Source: Candidatus Terasakiella magnetica
Lineage (GTDB): Bacteria > Pseudomonadota > Alphaproteobacteria > Rhodospirillales > Terasakiellaceae
Direction of reading: 5' to 3'
NCBI RefSeq assembly: GCF_900093605.1
Contig: NZ_FLYE01000001.1
Location: 62,001-126,000, forward strand
Length of the DNA stretch: 64,000 nt
The notes under the pieces were generated by a model that was not told the origin of the DNA, did no database searches, and worked only from the letters and a program-made list of their open reading frames with translations. The position numbers and the translations under genes were made by a program. Numbering within the stretch: the first letter of the stretch is position 1; every line of letters starts with the position of its first letter. Shown here piece by piece: positions 17,890 to 25,170 of this stretch.

Positions 17890-18561
17890 TTAAGCTTTTC
17901 TTTGTCGTTCAATGAGGTGGCCTTGCCTGTTAAGGGTATAGGCATGGCATTCAACGCTGATGCCTTTGCCCTCAGGGCTTGGGGTGGGGAAACCTGTCAT
18001 GATGGACGGGGTTTTGGCATAGAGGCGATAGATAAGCTGGGGCAGCCATGTATGTTCGCTTGGTACTTTTGTTGCGACAAGGCGAAACTCGTCTTCTGTA
18101 TCAAAAAAGGTGCAAAGCCCGCCGCCATCGCCTTTAGAACCGATTACAACGCATAACGGATAGCCCGGGTGTTCTAAAAACTCAAAACCTTCGCGCAAGG
18201 TTATATCGTCGCCTGTTTGTTCAATGACGATACATTGGGGCATTTCGCCTTCCCATTTGCTTTCCGCCACGCAAGAAGCGGCAACACAGCGCGCACCATC
18301 GATGCCATCATTGTCTTCCCAGTTTGGTTCAAAGACTTTTTCCATGGAGGTGATGGAGGCTTTTAAGCAGAGTTCCTCAGCATTGACCGGGAGTTCATTT
18401 TTTTCTTCAGATTCTTTTTTAATGCGTTCTTTAATCGGACCGATAAAGCCATAGGCCGCATTATCAAATTGTGCGGGTGTAGAATAGAAAAAACCATACC
18501 CGGTGCCATCAAGACGCTTGATGAAAATAACTTCAGGATGGTCTAGGTCAACGCCACTCAT
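17890..18561 (-). CDS. Hypothetical protein, 223 residues
   Basis: The protein starting MSGVDLDHPEVIFIKRLDGT has no signal peptide or membrane segment. It is acidic (SEEKNELPVNAEELC, EPNWEDNDGIDG) with several cysteines (CLKAS, ARCVAASCVAES, LCTFF), and looks like a soluble mixed alpha/beta protein. I do not recognise the family. The start at 18561 has GGAG nine bases upstream. A longer frame would read through the palindromes at 18584-18636 and is rejected. It follows the parvulin gene on the same strand with these two hairpins between them. Confidence 0.6.
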   Translation of the reverse strand: MSGVDLDHPEVIFIKRLDGTGYGFFYSTPAQFDNAAYGFIGPIKERIKKESEEKNELPVNAEELCLKASITSMEKVFEPNWEDNDGIDGARCVAASCVAESKWEGEMPQCIVIEQTGDDITLREGFEFLEHPGYPLCVVIGSKGDGGGLCTFFDTEDEFRLVATKVPSEHTWLPQLIYRLYAKTPSIMTGFPTPSPEGKGISVECHAYTLNRQGHLIERQRKA

Positions 18562-18583
18562 GTCACAAGTCTCCACAAATAAA

Positions 18584-18636
18584 TATCCCCGCATGAAGCG
18601 GGGATACATACTATTAGATTCCCGCAAAGACGGGAA
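18584..18636. repeat. Two adjacent extragenic palindromes
   Basis: TATCCCCGC (18584-18592) and GCGGGGATA (18598-18606) are perfect 9-bp arms. TTCCCG (18619-18624) and CGGGAA (18631-18636) form a second hairpin. The TCCCCGC core resembles the repeats near recJ and the tRNA-Glu genes. They fill the gap between the parvulin and hypothetical genes and may protect or attenuate the transcript. Confidence 0.5.
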
Positions 18637-18648
18637 CGATATTTTTTC

Positions 18649-18969
18649 TTAGGATGTGCGTTGGATCAGGTGGTAACCGAAATCGGTTTCCACAACGTCA
18701 CTTGTTGCGCCCACTTCCATAGAGAATGCAGCTTGTTCGAACTCAGGAACCATTTGACCACGACCAAATACGCCCAAGTCACCACCGTTGCCACCAGATG
18801 GGCAATCAGAGTTTTTCTGTGCCAGCTCAGCAAAATCAGCACCACCGTCAATGTCGGTTTTCATTTGTGTGATTTGTGACAGCGCTTCATCTTTTGTACG
18901 TGTTGCTGTTGAACGTGCAGAACCTGCATACATGAGAAGGATGTGCGCAGCACCAACTTGATCAGCCAT
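18649..18969 (-). CDS. Parvulin-type peptidyl-prolyl isomerase
   Basis: A 106-residue single-domain PpiC/parvulin. The fold is clear from AAHILLMY at the start, FAELAQKNSDCPSGGNGGDLGVFGRGQMVPEFEQAAF in the middle and VVETDFGYHLIQRT at the end. No signal peptide is present when started at MADQ, so it is a cytoplasmic isomerase similar to E. coli PpiC. The start at 18969 is supported by GGAG about 9 bases upstream. It lies downstream of the 54-residue small gene on the same strand. Confidence 0.9.
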   Translation of the reverse strand: MADQVGAAHILLMYAGSARSTATRTKDEALSQITQMKTDIDGGADFAELAQKNSDCPSGGNGGDLGVFGRGQMVPEFEQAAFSMEVGATSDVVETDFGYHLIQRTS

Positions 18970-19070
18970 TTTAGAATCTCCAAAAGTAAATATAACTAAG
19001 AAGCGCCCGAAACATGCGGGCGCTGTTGATAGCAATCTACAATTCTCATTTCCAAAAGGAAAGAAGAGAT

Positions 19071-19235
19071 TTAGGCTGCTCTTTGTTCAATTTGTTGTTT
19101 GGCTGAATGGACGACTTTCCAGACGTCGTCTTTCTTCAAATTGTCGCGTGCCATGATCAGCTCGACAATTGGATCTTTCATCATATCTTCCAGGCAGGGT
19201 TCTATCCCACTTTGCGCCCATTTATTGTGTGTCAT
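19071..19235 (-). CDS. Conserved-looking 54-residue protein
   Basis: A short gene beginning MTHNKWAQSGIEPCLEDMMK, then DPIVELIMARDNLKKDDVWK and ending QIEQRAA. The helical pattern with DPIV.L.M.RD is one I associate with small conserved alphaproteobacterial proteins of unknown function. The start has GGGGA eight bases upstream. It sits 102 bp before the parvulin gene on the same strand, and a perfect CRP-type site lies about 120 bp upstream of its start. No signal peptide or membrane segment is present. Confidence 0.65.
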   Translation of the reverse strand: MTHNKWAQSGIEPCLEDMMKDPIVELIMARDNLKKDDVWKVVHSAKQQIEQRAA

Positions 19236-19352
19236 CTTAGTCCCCTGTTTTTAGCTTTTTTAAGCTTTGTGAGGCTTTTACAGAACCTCATGCTTTTTGC
19301 CATCACCTGTTTGGGTGATATGATTAACTTATCCGATGGCTTTTTATAAAGA

Positions 19353-19368
19353 TGTGATGTCTATCACA
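19353..19368. promoter_or_regulatory. CRP/FNR-family binding site
   Basis: TGTGATGTCTATCACA matches the CRP consensus TGTGA-N6-TCACA exactly. It lies between the TetR gene's 3' end and the minus-strand small gene, so the 54-residue gene and parvulin are the likely targets. A Crp/Fnr regulator, a class III cyclase and a cNMP-binding protein occur elsewhere in the window. Confidence 0.55.
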
Positions 19369-19379
19369 CAAATGACAGT

Positions 19380-20009
19380 TTAGTTAAGCTTACATAACGA
19401 AAATGTCATGTTAATGATCATCTCAGCAGCTGTTTCATAATCTTGTTTTTCCAGCTTGTTCTTTTCCAGCACGATGGTCATCTGCGTGTTGAAGTCCGCA
19501 TAGGTCTGGGTCATAGACCAGATCAAAAAGAAAAGGTGGCGCACGTCAACCGGGGCCATTTTGCCATCAGCAATCCAGCCTTCAAAGATTTTGATTTTTT
19601 CGTTAATCCAAGGGTTAACGTTTTTATCGAGGTGTTTTTTTAGGAAAGGCGCGCCACTGATGATTTCTTTTGCAAAAATCTTAGAGGCTTCAGGACAGGT
19701 GCGTGAAAGCTCAATTTTAGTGCGGATATAGTTTTCCAAAGCTTCTTTGGGCTCATGTTCAGCTGTGAAATCTTCAGCCGCGATCAGCCATGTTTCCAAA
19801 ATATTTTCCAGCACGCGAAGGTAAAGGTCTTCTTTGGTGTTGAAATAATAATGCAGGTTGGCTTTTGGGATGCCCGCTGATTTAGCAATTTCTGCTGTTG
19901 TAGCCGCACCAAACCCTTGCTGCGAAAATATTTTTTCCGCCGCTTTGAGGATGGTTTCCTCATTGCGCTCCCGAATGCGTGATTTTCTTTTTAAAGTTTG
20001 TGTGCTCAT
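19380..20009 (-). CDS. TetR-family regulator, RutR-like
   Basis: A 209-residue repressor. The N-terminal TetR helix-turn-helix (about 14-60) reads TILKAAEKIFSQQGFGAATTAEIAKSAGIPKANLHYYFNTKEDLY. The C-terminal part (TYADFNTQMTIVLEKNKLEKQDYETA) resembles RutR/YcdC, which senses uracil in E. coli. No pyrimidine-degradation genes are adjacent, so the ligand is unknown. It is followed upstream (in gene order) by the HIT gene on the same strand, 17 bp away, which suggests co-transcription. Confidence 0.85.
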   Translation of the reverse strand: MSTQTLKRKSRIRERNEETILKAAEKIFSQQGFGAATTAEIAKSAGIPKANLHYYFNTKEDLYLRVLENILETWLIAAEDFTAEHEPKEALENYIRTKIELSRTCPEASKIFAKEIISGAPFLKKHLDKNVNPWINEKIKIFEGWIADGKMAPVDVRHLFFLIWSMTQTYADFNTQMTIVLEKNKLEKQDYETAAEMIINMTFSLCKLN

Positions 20010-20026
20010 AGGTGTCTTTTAATACT

Positions 20027-20437
20027 TTAGGACCGAGATTGCAATTGTTGGAATGCCTCTTTCAGTTTATTTAGCCTCTCATCATTTTGATAGGGCTGGG
20101 CAGGATGTTGTCCCCAAATTGGGCCGGGCCAAGCGATATCCGTTTCAAAACGTGCAACTACATGGATGTGAAGTTGGCTGACCACATTGCCAAGGGCCGC
20201 AACATTGAGGGATTTGGGCGCAAACAGTCTTTCCATAATTTCAGAAGCTTGATTGATATTCTTGTAAAGCTCTGCCTGTTTTTCTTGAGGGATGTGATGC
20301 ATTTCTGTCATCCCCTCTATCATGGGGACAAGGATAATCCATGGATATTGTGCATCATTCATGAGCAGGACTTTGCATAAAGAAAGTTCGCAAATTTCAA
20401 ACGTGTCGTTGTCAATTCGTTCATTTAGTTTAAACAT
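20027..20437 (-). CDS. HIT-family nucleotide-binding protein
   Basis: A 136-residue histidine-triad protein. The motif reads QLHIHVVAR, i.e. HxHxx with hydrophobic positions, where the third histidine of the classical HxHxHxx is replaced (HIHVV). The upstream strand CKVLLMNDAQYPWIILVPMIEG matches the family. It probably hydrolyses or binds nucleotide phosphoramidates or dinucleotides in the cytoplasm. Divergent from the DUF1491 gene by 35 bp, and in front of the TetR gene on the same strand. Confidence 0.88.
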   Translation of the reverse strand: MFKLNERIDNDTFEICELSLCKVLLMNDAQYPWIILVPMIEGMTEMHHIPQEKQAELYKNINQASEIMERLFAPKSLNVAALGNVVSQLHIHVVARFETDIAWPGPIWGQHPAQPYQNDERLNKLKEAFQQLQSRS

Positions 20438-20472
20438 GGATTTCTTTTCGTTGTGAGTGAGTGGGATTTAAC

Positions 20473-20811
20473 GTGTCTGACCGGATTAAAGCTGGCATTT
20501 GGGTGCAAGCGCAATTGCGAATTTGCGATATGAACTTTATATCGGCCATGGTCGTTCGTAAAGGTGATCCGGATGCGGGATCAGTTTTATTGAAATTAAA
20601 CCGTTTTAATGAAGGCTGTGCGGTTCTTACCCCGGTGACAACCATTGAAGGGGAACGTGGTTGGATGCATGGCTTAAAAGATGGCTATGTTGATGAACGC
20701 ACTTGTGATGCCTATATCATCCGACAAACAGAACGTGACCCGGATTTATGGGTGATTGAGATTGAAGACCCGAAAAAACAATATGAGCTTGATGCGGAAC
20801 TTGTTCAATAG
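20473..20811 (+). CDS. DUF1491 family protein
   Basis: A 112-residue protein of an alphaproteobacterial family of unknown function. Typical segments are RIKAGIWVQAQLR, VVRKGDPDAGSVLLKLNRF, RGWMHGL and DAYIIRQTERDPDLWVIEIED. Both possible starts are GTG. The one at 20473 was chosen because GTGGGA lies just upstream and the family usually begins here. It precedes gabD by 48 bp. Confidence 0.8.
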   Translation: MSDRIKAGIWVQAQLRICDMNFISAMVVRKGDPDAGSVLLKLNRFNEGCAVLTPVTTIEGERGWMHGLKDGYVDERTCDAYIIRQTERDPDLWVIEIEDPKKQYELDAELVQ

Positions 20812-20859
20812 GCTTGCCTCAGGTAGGTTCGTATCAAATGAAATTTTATGGAGACAATC

Positions 20860-22326
20860 ATGAAACTCTCAGATGAAAAACTTTTGCACACTCAGGCCTA
20901 TATTAACGGGGCATGGGTGGATGGCGATGATGAGTCCACATTTGATGTTTTAAACCCTGCAACGGGTGAGTTGATTGCCTCTGTCGCTGATATGGGGGCT
21001 AGCGAGACTAAAAAAGCTATTGAGTCCGCACAAGAAGCTATGGTTGGCTGGCGCGCTAAAACAGCCAAGGAACGTGCTAACATCATGCAGGCTTGGTTCA
21101 AGCTGATTATGGAAAATCAGCAAGACCTCGCCATGATGATGACGATTGAACAGGGCAAGCCTTTGGCAGAAGCCATGGGCGAAGTTGTTTATGGTGCCTC
21201 TTTCGTTGAATGGTTTGCTGAAGAAGCCAAACGCCTTTATGGCGATGTCATCCCCGCCCATGGGCCGGATAAACGCGTTGTTGTATTGAAACAGCCCATT
21301 GGGGTGATCGGTGCGATTACGCCGTGGAATTTCCCGCTTGCCATGATTACACGCAAAGTCGCCCCTGCCTTGGCAGTAGGCTGTACAGCGGTCGTAAAAC
21401 CAGCAGAAGATACACCACTGACGGCTTTGGCTTTGGCAGAACTGGCAGAGCGAGCCGGCATCCCTAAGGGCGTTTTAAATATTGTGCCATGTAATAAGGC
21501 CAATGCGGTTGCTGTTGGTGGGGAGTTGACGTCAAACCCAACTGTGCGCAAGATCAGCTTTACGGGGTCAACACCTGTTGGAAAGCTGCTGATGAAGCAA
21601 TGTGCCGATCAGGTGAAAAAGGTGTCTTTGGAGCTTGGCGGCAATGCACCCTTCATCGTGTTTGATGATGCCGACCTTGATGCGGCTGTGGCTGGTGCGA
21701 TTGCCTCAAAATATCGCAATGCCGGGCAGACTTGTGTTTGTGCTAACCGTATTTTCGTACAAGCTGGTGTGTATGACGCCTTTGCTGAAAAACTGGCTGA
21801 GGCGGTGAAATCCTTTAAGGTAGGATTAGGCACCGATGATGGGGTGACCCAAGGCCCGTTGATTAACCAAGCTGCCCTTAACAAGGTGCAGGAACTGGTT
21901 GATGATGCCAAAGCCAAAGGGGCCAATGTGCTCTGTGGTGGTAGCCCCCATGAAATGGGTGGGACATTTTATCAGCCAACAATCTTAACCAATGTAACAA
22001 CTGATATGCGCGTTGCCAGTGAAGAAATCTTTGGCCCCGTTGCCCCCCTTTATAAGTTTGAAAGTGAAGAAGAGGTAATCGTTGAGGCCAATAACACGCC
22101 ATTTGGTCTGGCAGCTTACTTTTATGCGCGTGATATTGGGCGTGTCTGGCGGGTTTCTGAAGGGTTGGAATATGGCATTGTCGGCATTAATGAAGGCATT
22201 ATTTCAACCGAAGCAGCACCGTTTGGTGGTGTGAAAGAGTCCGGTATTGGGCGTGAAGGTTCAAAATACGGTGTAGAAGATTTTGTCGAAGTAAAATACC
22301 TCTGTATGGGTGGGGTGGATAAATAA
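20860..22326 (+). CDS. gabD: NAD(P)-dependent succinate-semialdehyde dehydrogenase
   Basis: A 488-residue aldehyde dehydrogenase. The cofactor segment TPWNFPLAMITRK, general-base motif LELGGNAPF and catalytic cysteine in NAGQTCVCANR are present. Similarity in these segments and length point to GabD, which oxidises succinate semialdehyde to succinate in GABA degradation. No GABA transaminase is adjacent, so related aldehydes are possible. The ATG at 20860 has GGAG eight bases upstream; an in-frame ATG four codons earlier overlaps that site. The hisN-like gene follows after 2 bp. Confidence 0.88.
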   Translation: MKLSDEKLLHTQAYINGAWVDGDDESTFDVLNPATGELIASVADMGASETKKAIESAQEAMVGWRAKTAKERANIMQAWFKLIMENQQDLAMMMTIEQGKPLAEAMGEVVYGASFVEWFAEEAKRLYGDVIPAHGPDKRVVVLKQPIGVIGAITPWNFPLAMITRKVAPALAVGCTAVVKPAEDTPLTALALAELAERAGIPKGVLNIVPCNKANAVAVGGELTSNPTVRKISFTGSTPVGKLLMKQCADQVKKVSLELGGNAPFIVFDDADLDAAVAGAIASKYRNAGQTCVCANRIFVQAGVYDAFAEKLAEAVKSFKVGLGTDDGVTQGPLINQAALNKVQELVDDAKAKGANVLCGGSPHEMGGTFYQPTILTNVTTDMRVASEEIFGPVAPLYKFESEEEVIVEANNTPFGLAAYFYARDIGRVWRVSEGLEYGIVGINEGIISTEAAPFGGVKESGIGREGSKYGVEDFVEVKYLCMGGVDK

Positions 22327-22328
22327 TC

Positions 22329-23093
22329 ATGACTAAAGAGCTGATTGAATTTGCACAAAGCTTAACAGGCCTGTCGCGTGACGTGATCCGCCCACATTTT
22401 CGCAAAAATGTCGGGATCATTGATAAGGCGGATGACAGTCCGGTCACCATTGCGGATCGCAATGCAGAAGAGGCCATGCGCAAAGCCATTGAGGCCAAAT
22501 ATCCTGATCATGGTATCTTTGGGGAAGAACATGGCATTAAAGAAGGGGCAGGGGCTGAAATGTGGGTTTTAGACCCCATTGATGGCACGCGTTCTTTCAT
22601 TTGTGGCGCACCATGGTTTGGAACCTTGATCGCCTATCTTGAAAACTCAACCCCTGTTGTTGGTGTGCTTGATGTCCCTATGATGGATGAGCAATGGGTG
22701 GGCACACCTGAGGGTACAACCTTTAACGGGCAGGCTTGTAAAGTACGCCAAGGGGTGCCATTTGAAGAGGCCAGTTTGTTTACAACCGATATGGATTTGT
22801 TTGAGGGTGATCAACAGGCTGCATTTACGCGGGTGAAAGAGAAAATCAAAACAGTTCGCTATGGGACTGATTGCTATGCTTATGCCTTATTAGCTTCTGG
22901 TCATATTGATCTGGTGATTGAGGCCGGGTTAAAGCCATATGATGCTATGGCGCTTGTTCCAGTGATTAAAGGGGCAGGGGGAATCGTCACCGGTTGGGAT
23001 GGTGAAGAAGTGACCTTGGACTGGGATGGAAGATTGTTAGCTGCCTCAACAATCGAGTTGCACGAAAAAGCTTTAAAAGAGTTACGCGGATAA
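22329..23093 (+). CDS. hisN: Inositol monophosphatase-family histidinol-phosphatase
   Basis: A 254-residue Mg-dependent phosphatase. Metal-binding motifs are GEEHG (motif A) and WVLDPIDGTRSFICGAPWFGTLI (motif B), with GLKPYDAMALVPVIKGAGG near the C-terminus. The short form with SFICGAPWFGTLIA matches the HisN histidinol-phosphatase group of alphaproteobacteria. It probably acts in histidine synthesis. It is coupled with gabD by spacing only; the pairing has no obvious metabolic reason. Confidence 0.85.
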   Translation: MTKELIEFAQSLTGLSRDVIRPHFRKNVGIIDKADDSPVTIADRNAEEAMRKAIEAKYPDHGIFGEEHGIKEGAGAEMWVLDPIDGTRSFICGAPWFGTLIAYLENSTPVVGVLDVPMMDEQWVGTPEGTTFNGQACKVRQGVPFEEASLFTTDMDLFEGDQQAAFTRVKEKIKTVRYGTDCYAYALLASGHIDLVIEAGLKPYDAMALVPVIKGAGGIVTGWDGEEVTLDWDGRLLAASTIELHEKALKELRG

Positions 23094-23285
23094 TTCTTTA
23101 GTAAGGCTGCGTTCAAAATTAGAAAAATCAAAGGGTTGTGTCTAAGTCATAGCACCATTGAGAAAATTAGACGTGTGATTCTTGCTAAACTTGAGTATGA
23201 CATATGGAAATTGCAAATTGACTTTAGTGTCAATTTCGACTGAACTGAGCCAGCGTAGATTAATTGACCAACAGGGAGATAAGGT

Positions 23286-25088
23286 TTGTCTCAAGAACAA
23301 GATAAGAATTTGATGAACGTTGACCAGCAGGAATTGCTGGAAAATATGCAGGATTTTGCAGAACGTTCACAACGCATTATGACTAAATTTCTTGAGCATC
23401 AAGCTGAAGATGACGGTTTCCAAATTCCTGACCCATATGTGGTTGGTAAAGCGTTCATGAAGGCGTCTGCACAATTGATGTCAGATCCACAAAAATTGGC
23501 GCAAGCACAAGCTGATCTATGGAAAGAATATACATCGCTTTGGCAGCATGTAACCCAGCGTATGATGGGCCAAGAAACAGCACCTGTTGCAAAGCCAAAC
23601 CCGGGTGATCGTCGCTTTAAAGATGAAGCCTGGGAAGAAGAAATCTATTTTGATGCTGTAAAGCAGTATTATCTTCTGACAGCACGTTGGATCAAAAGCA
23701 CAATGTCTGATGTAAAAGGCATTGATGAGAGCACACAGGCTAAAGTCGATTTCTACACACGTAACTTTGTTCAGTCTTTGGCGCCGAGTAACTTCATTGC
23801 GACAAACCCGACTGTTCTTAAAGAAGCTGTTGATTCACAAGGTCAAAGTCTTTTGAAAGGCTTCCAGCATTTCCTTGATGACCTTGAAGAAGGTAAAGGC
23901 AAGCTGAAAGTTTCAATGACGGATGTTGATGCTTTTGAACTTGGTAAAAACGTTGCCTCTACACCGGGTAAAGTCGTTTATCAAAATGGCTTGATCCAGT
24001 TGATCCAGTACACACCGACAACTGAAAAAGTAAACAAGAACCCGCTTTTGATCGTACCGCCATGGATCAACAAGTTTTATGTGCTGGATTTACAGCCGAA
24101 AAACTCTTTGATCAAATGGGCTGTGGATCAGGGCCATACGGTCTTTATCATTTCATGGGTTAACCCTGATGATAAGCTCGCGCATAAAGATTTCTCTTGT
24201 TATATGCAAGAAGGTCCACTGGCTGCGATTGATACCATTCAAGAAATCACAGGCGTCGATCAGGTTAATATCGCAGCTTATTGTATTGGTGGTACGCTTA
24301 CCTCTTGTACATTGGCTTATCTGGCTGCAACAGGCCAAGCGGATAAAGTTAAATCTGCAACACTCTTTACAACATTGACTGACTTTACCGATGCGGGCGA
24401 AATCAGCGTGTTTATTGACGAAGAGCAAATGGATCTGCTCGATGCGCATATGGAGCGTCTTGGCTATCTTGAAGGTTCTGAAATGTCGCAGGTGTTTAAT
24501 CTGCTGCGTGCCAATGACCTAGTGTGGTCCTTCTTTGTGAATAATTACTTGATGGGTAAAGAACCCTTCCCATTTGATCTGCTTTATTGGAATTCAGATT
24601 CAACCCGTATGCCAGCTATGATGCATAAGTTTTACCTACGTAAAATGTATCTGGAAAATAGACTTTCTGAGCCGGGTGGGATTGAGCTTAATGGTGAGCC
24701 GATTGATCTGCGCAAGATTGAAACACCTGTCTATATGATCTCTACACATGATGATCACATTGCACCATGGAAATCCACTTACAAGCTGACCCAGAAGGTT
24801 AAAGGCTCGTTGAAGTTTGTTTTGGGTGGTTCTGGTCACATTGCCGGTATTATTAACCCTGAGAAATCAGGTAAGTACGGTTACTGGACCAACACTAATA
24901 AACCTGCTGATCCTGATAAGTGGTTTGCGGGTGCTGAACAGCATGAAGGTTCATGGTGGCAGGACTGGAAGAAATGGATCGGTCGTCACAGTGGCGGTAA
25001 AGTTGCTGCGCGCAAACCGGGCAGCAAGAAACACAAGCCATTTGAAGATGCACCAGGGTCTTACGTTCGCGTACGCTCCATTGACTAG
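23286..25088 (+). CDS. phaC: Class I poly(3-hydroxyalkanoate) synthase
   Basis: A 600-residue polymerase that makes PHB granules from hydroxyacyl-CoA. The alpha/beta-hydrolase core carries the lipase-like box YCIGGT with catalytic Cys333, the catalytic Asp is in STHDDHIAPW and the His in SGHIAGIINP. NPLLIVPPWINKFYVLDL is the typical entry segment. The start is a TTG at 23286 with GGGAG at the right distance; an ATG 27 bases later lacks a ribosome site. It has its own terminator. No phaA, phaB or phasin is in the window. Confidence 0.95.
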   Translation: MSQEQDKNLMNVDQQELLENMQDFAERSQRIMTKFLEHQAEDDGFQIPDPYVVGKAFMKASAQLMSDPQKLAQAQADLWKEYTSLWQHVTQRMMGQETAPVAKPNPGDRRFKDEAWEEEIYFDAVKQYYLLTARWIKSTMSDVKGIDESTQAKVDFYTRNFVQSLAPSNFIATNPTVLKEAVDSQGQSLLKGFQHFLDDLEEGKGKLKVSMTDVDAFELGKNVASTPGKVVYQNGLIQLIQYTPTTEKVNKNPLLIVPPWINKFYVLDLQPKNSLIKWAVDQGHTVFIISWVNPDDKLAHKDFSCYMQEGPLAAIDTIQEITGVDQVNIAAYCIGGTLTSCTLAYLAATGQADKVKSATLFTTLTDFTDAGEISVFIDEEQMDLLDAHMERLGYLEGSEMSQVFNLLRANDLVWSFFVNNYLMGKEPFPFDLLYWNSDSTRMPAMMHKFYLRKMYLENRLSEPGGIELNGEPIDLRKIETPVYMISTHDDHIAPWKSTYKLTQKVKGSLKFVLGGSGHIAGIINPEKSGKYGYWTNTNKPADPDKWFAGAEQHEGSWWQDWKKWIGRHSGGKVAARKPGSKKHKPFEDAPGSYVRVRSID

Positions 25089-25109
25089 CATTAACAAAGA
25101 TGCACAAAG

Positions 25110-25138
25110 AAAAGGCTGGGATTTCCCAGCCTTTTTTA
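25110..25138 (+). terminator. Terminator between phaC and lptD
   Basis: AAAGGCTGGG and CCCAGCCTTT are separated by ATTT and followed by T6. It ends the phaC transcript about 33 bp before the lptD stop. Confidence 0.85.
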
Positions 25139-25170
25139 TTGCTTTAGTGTTTGTAGGAAACCTTGATACT

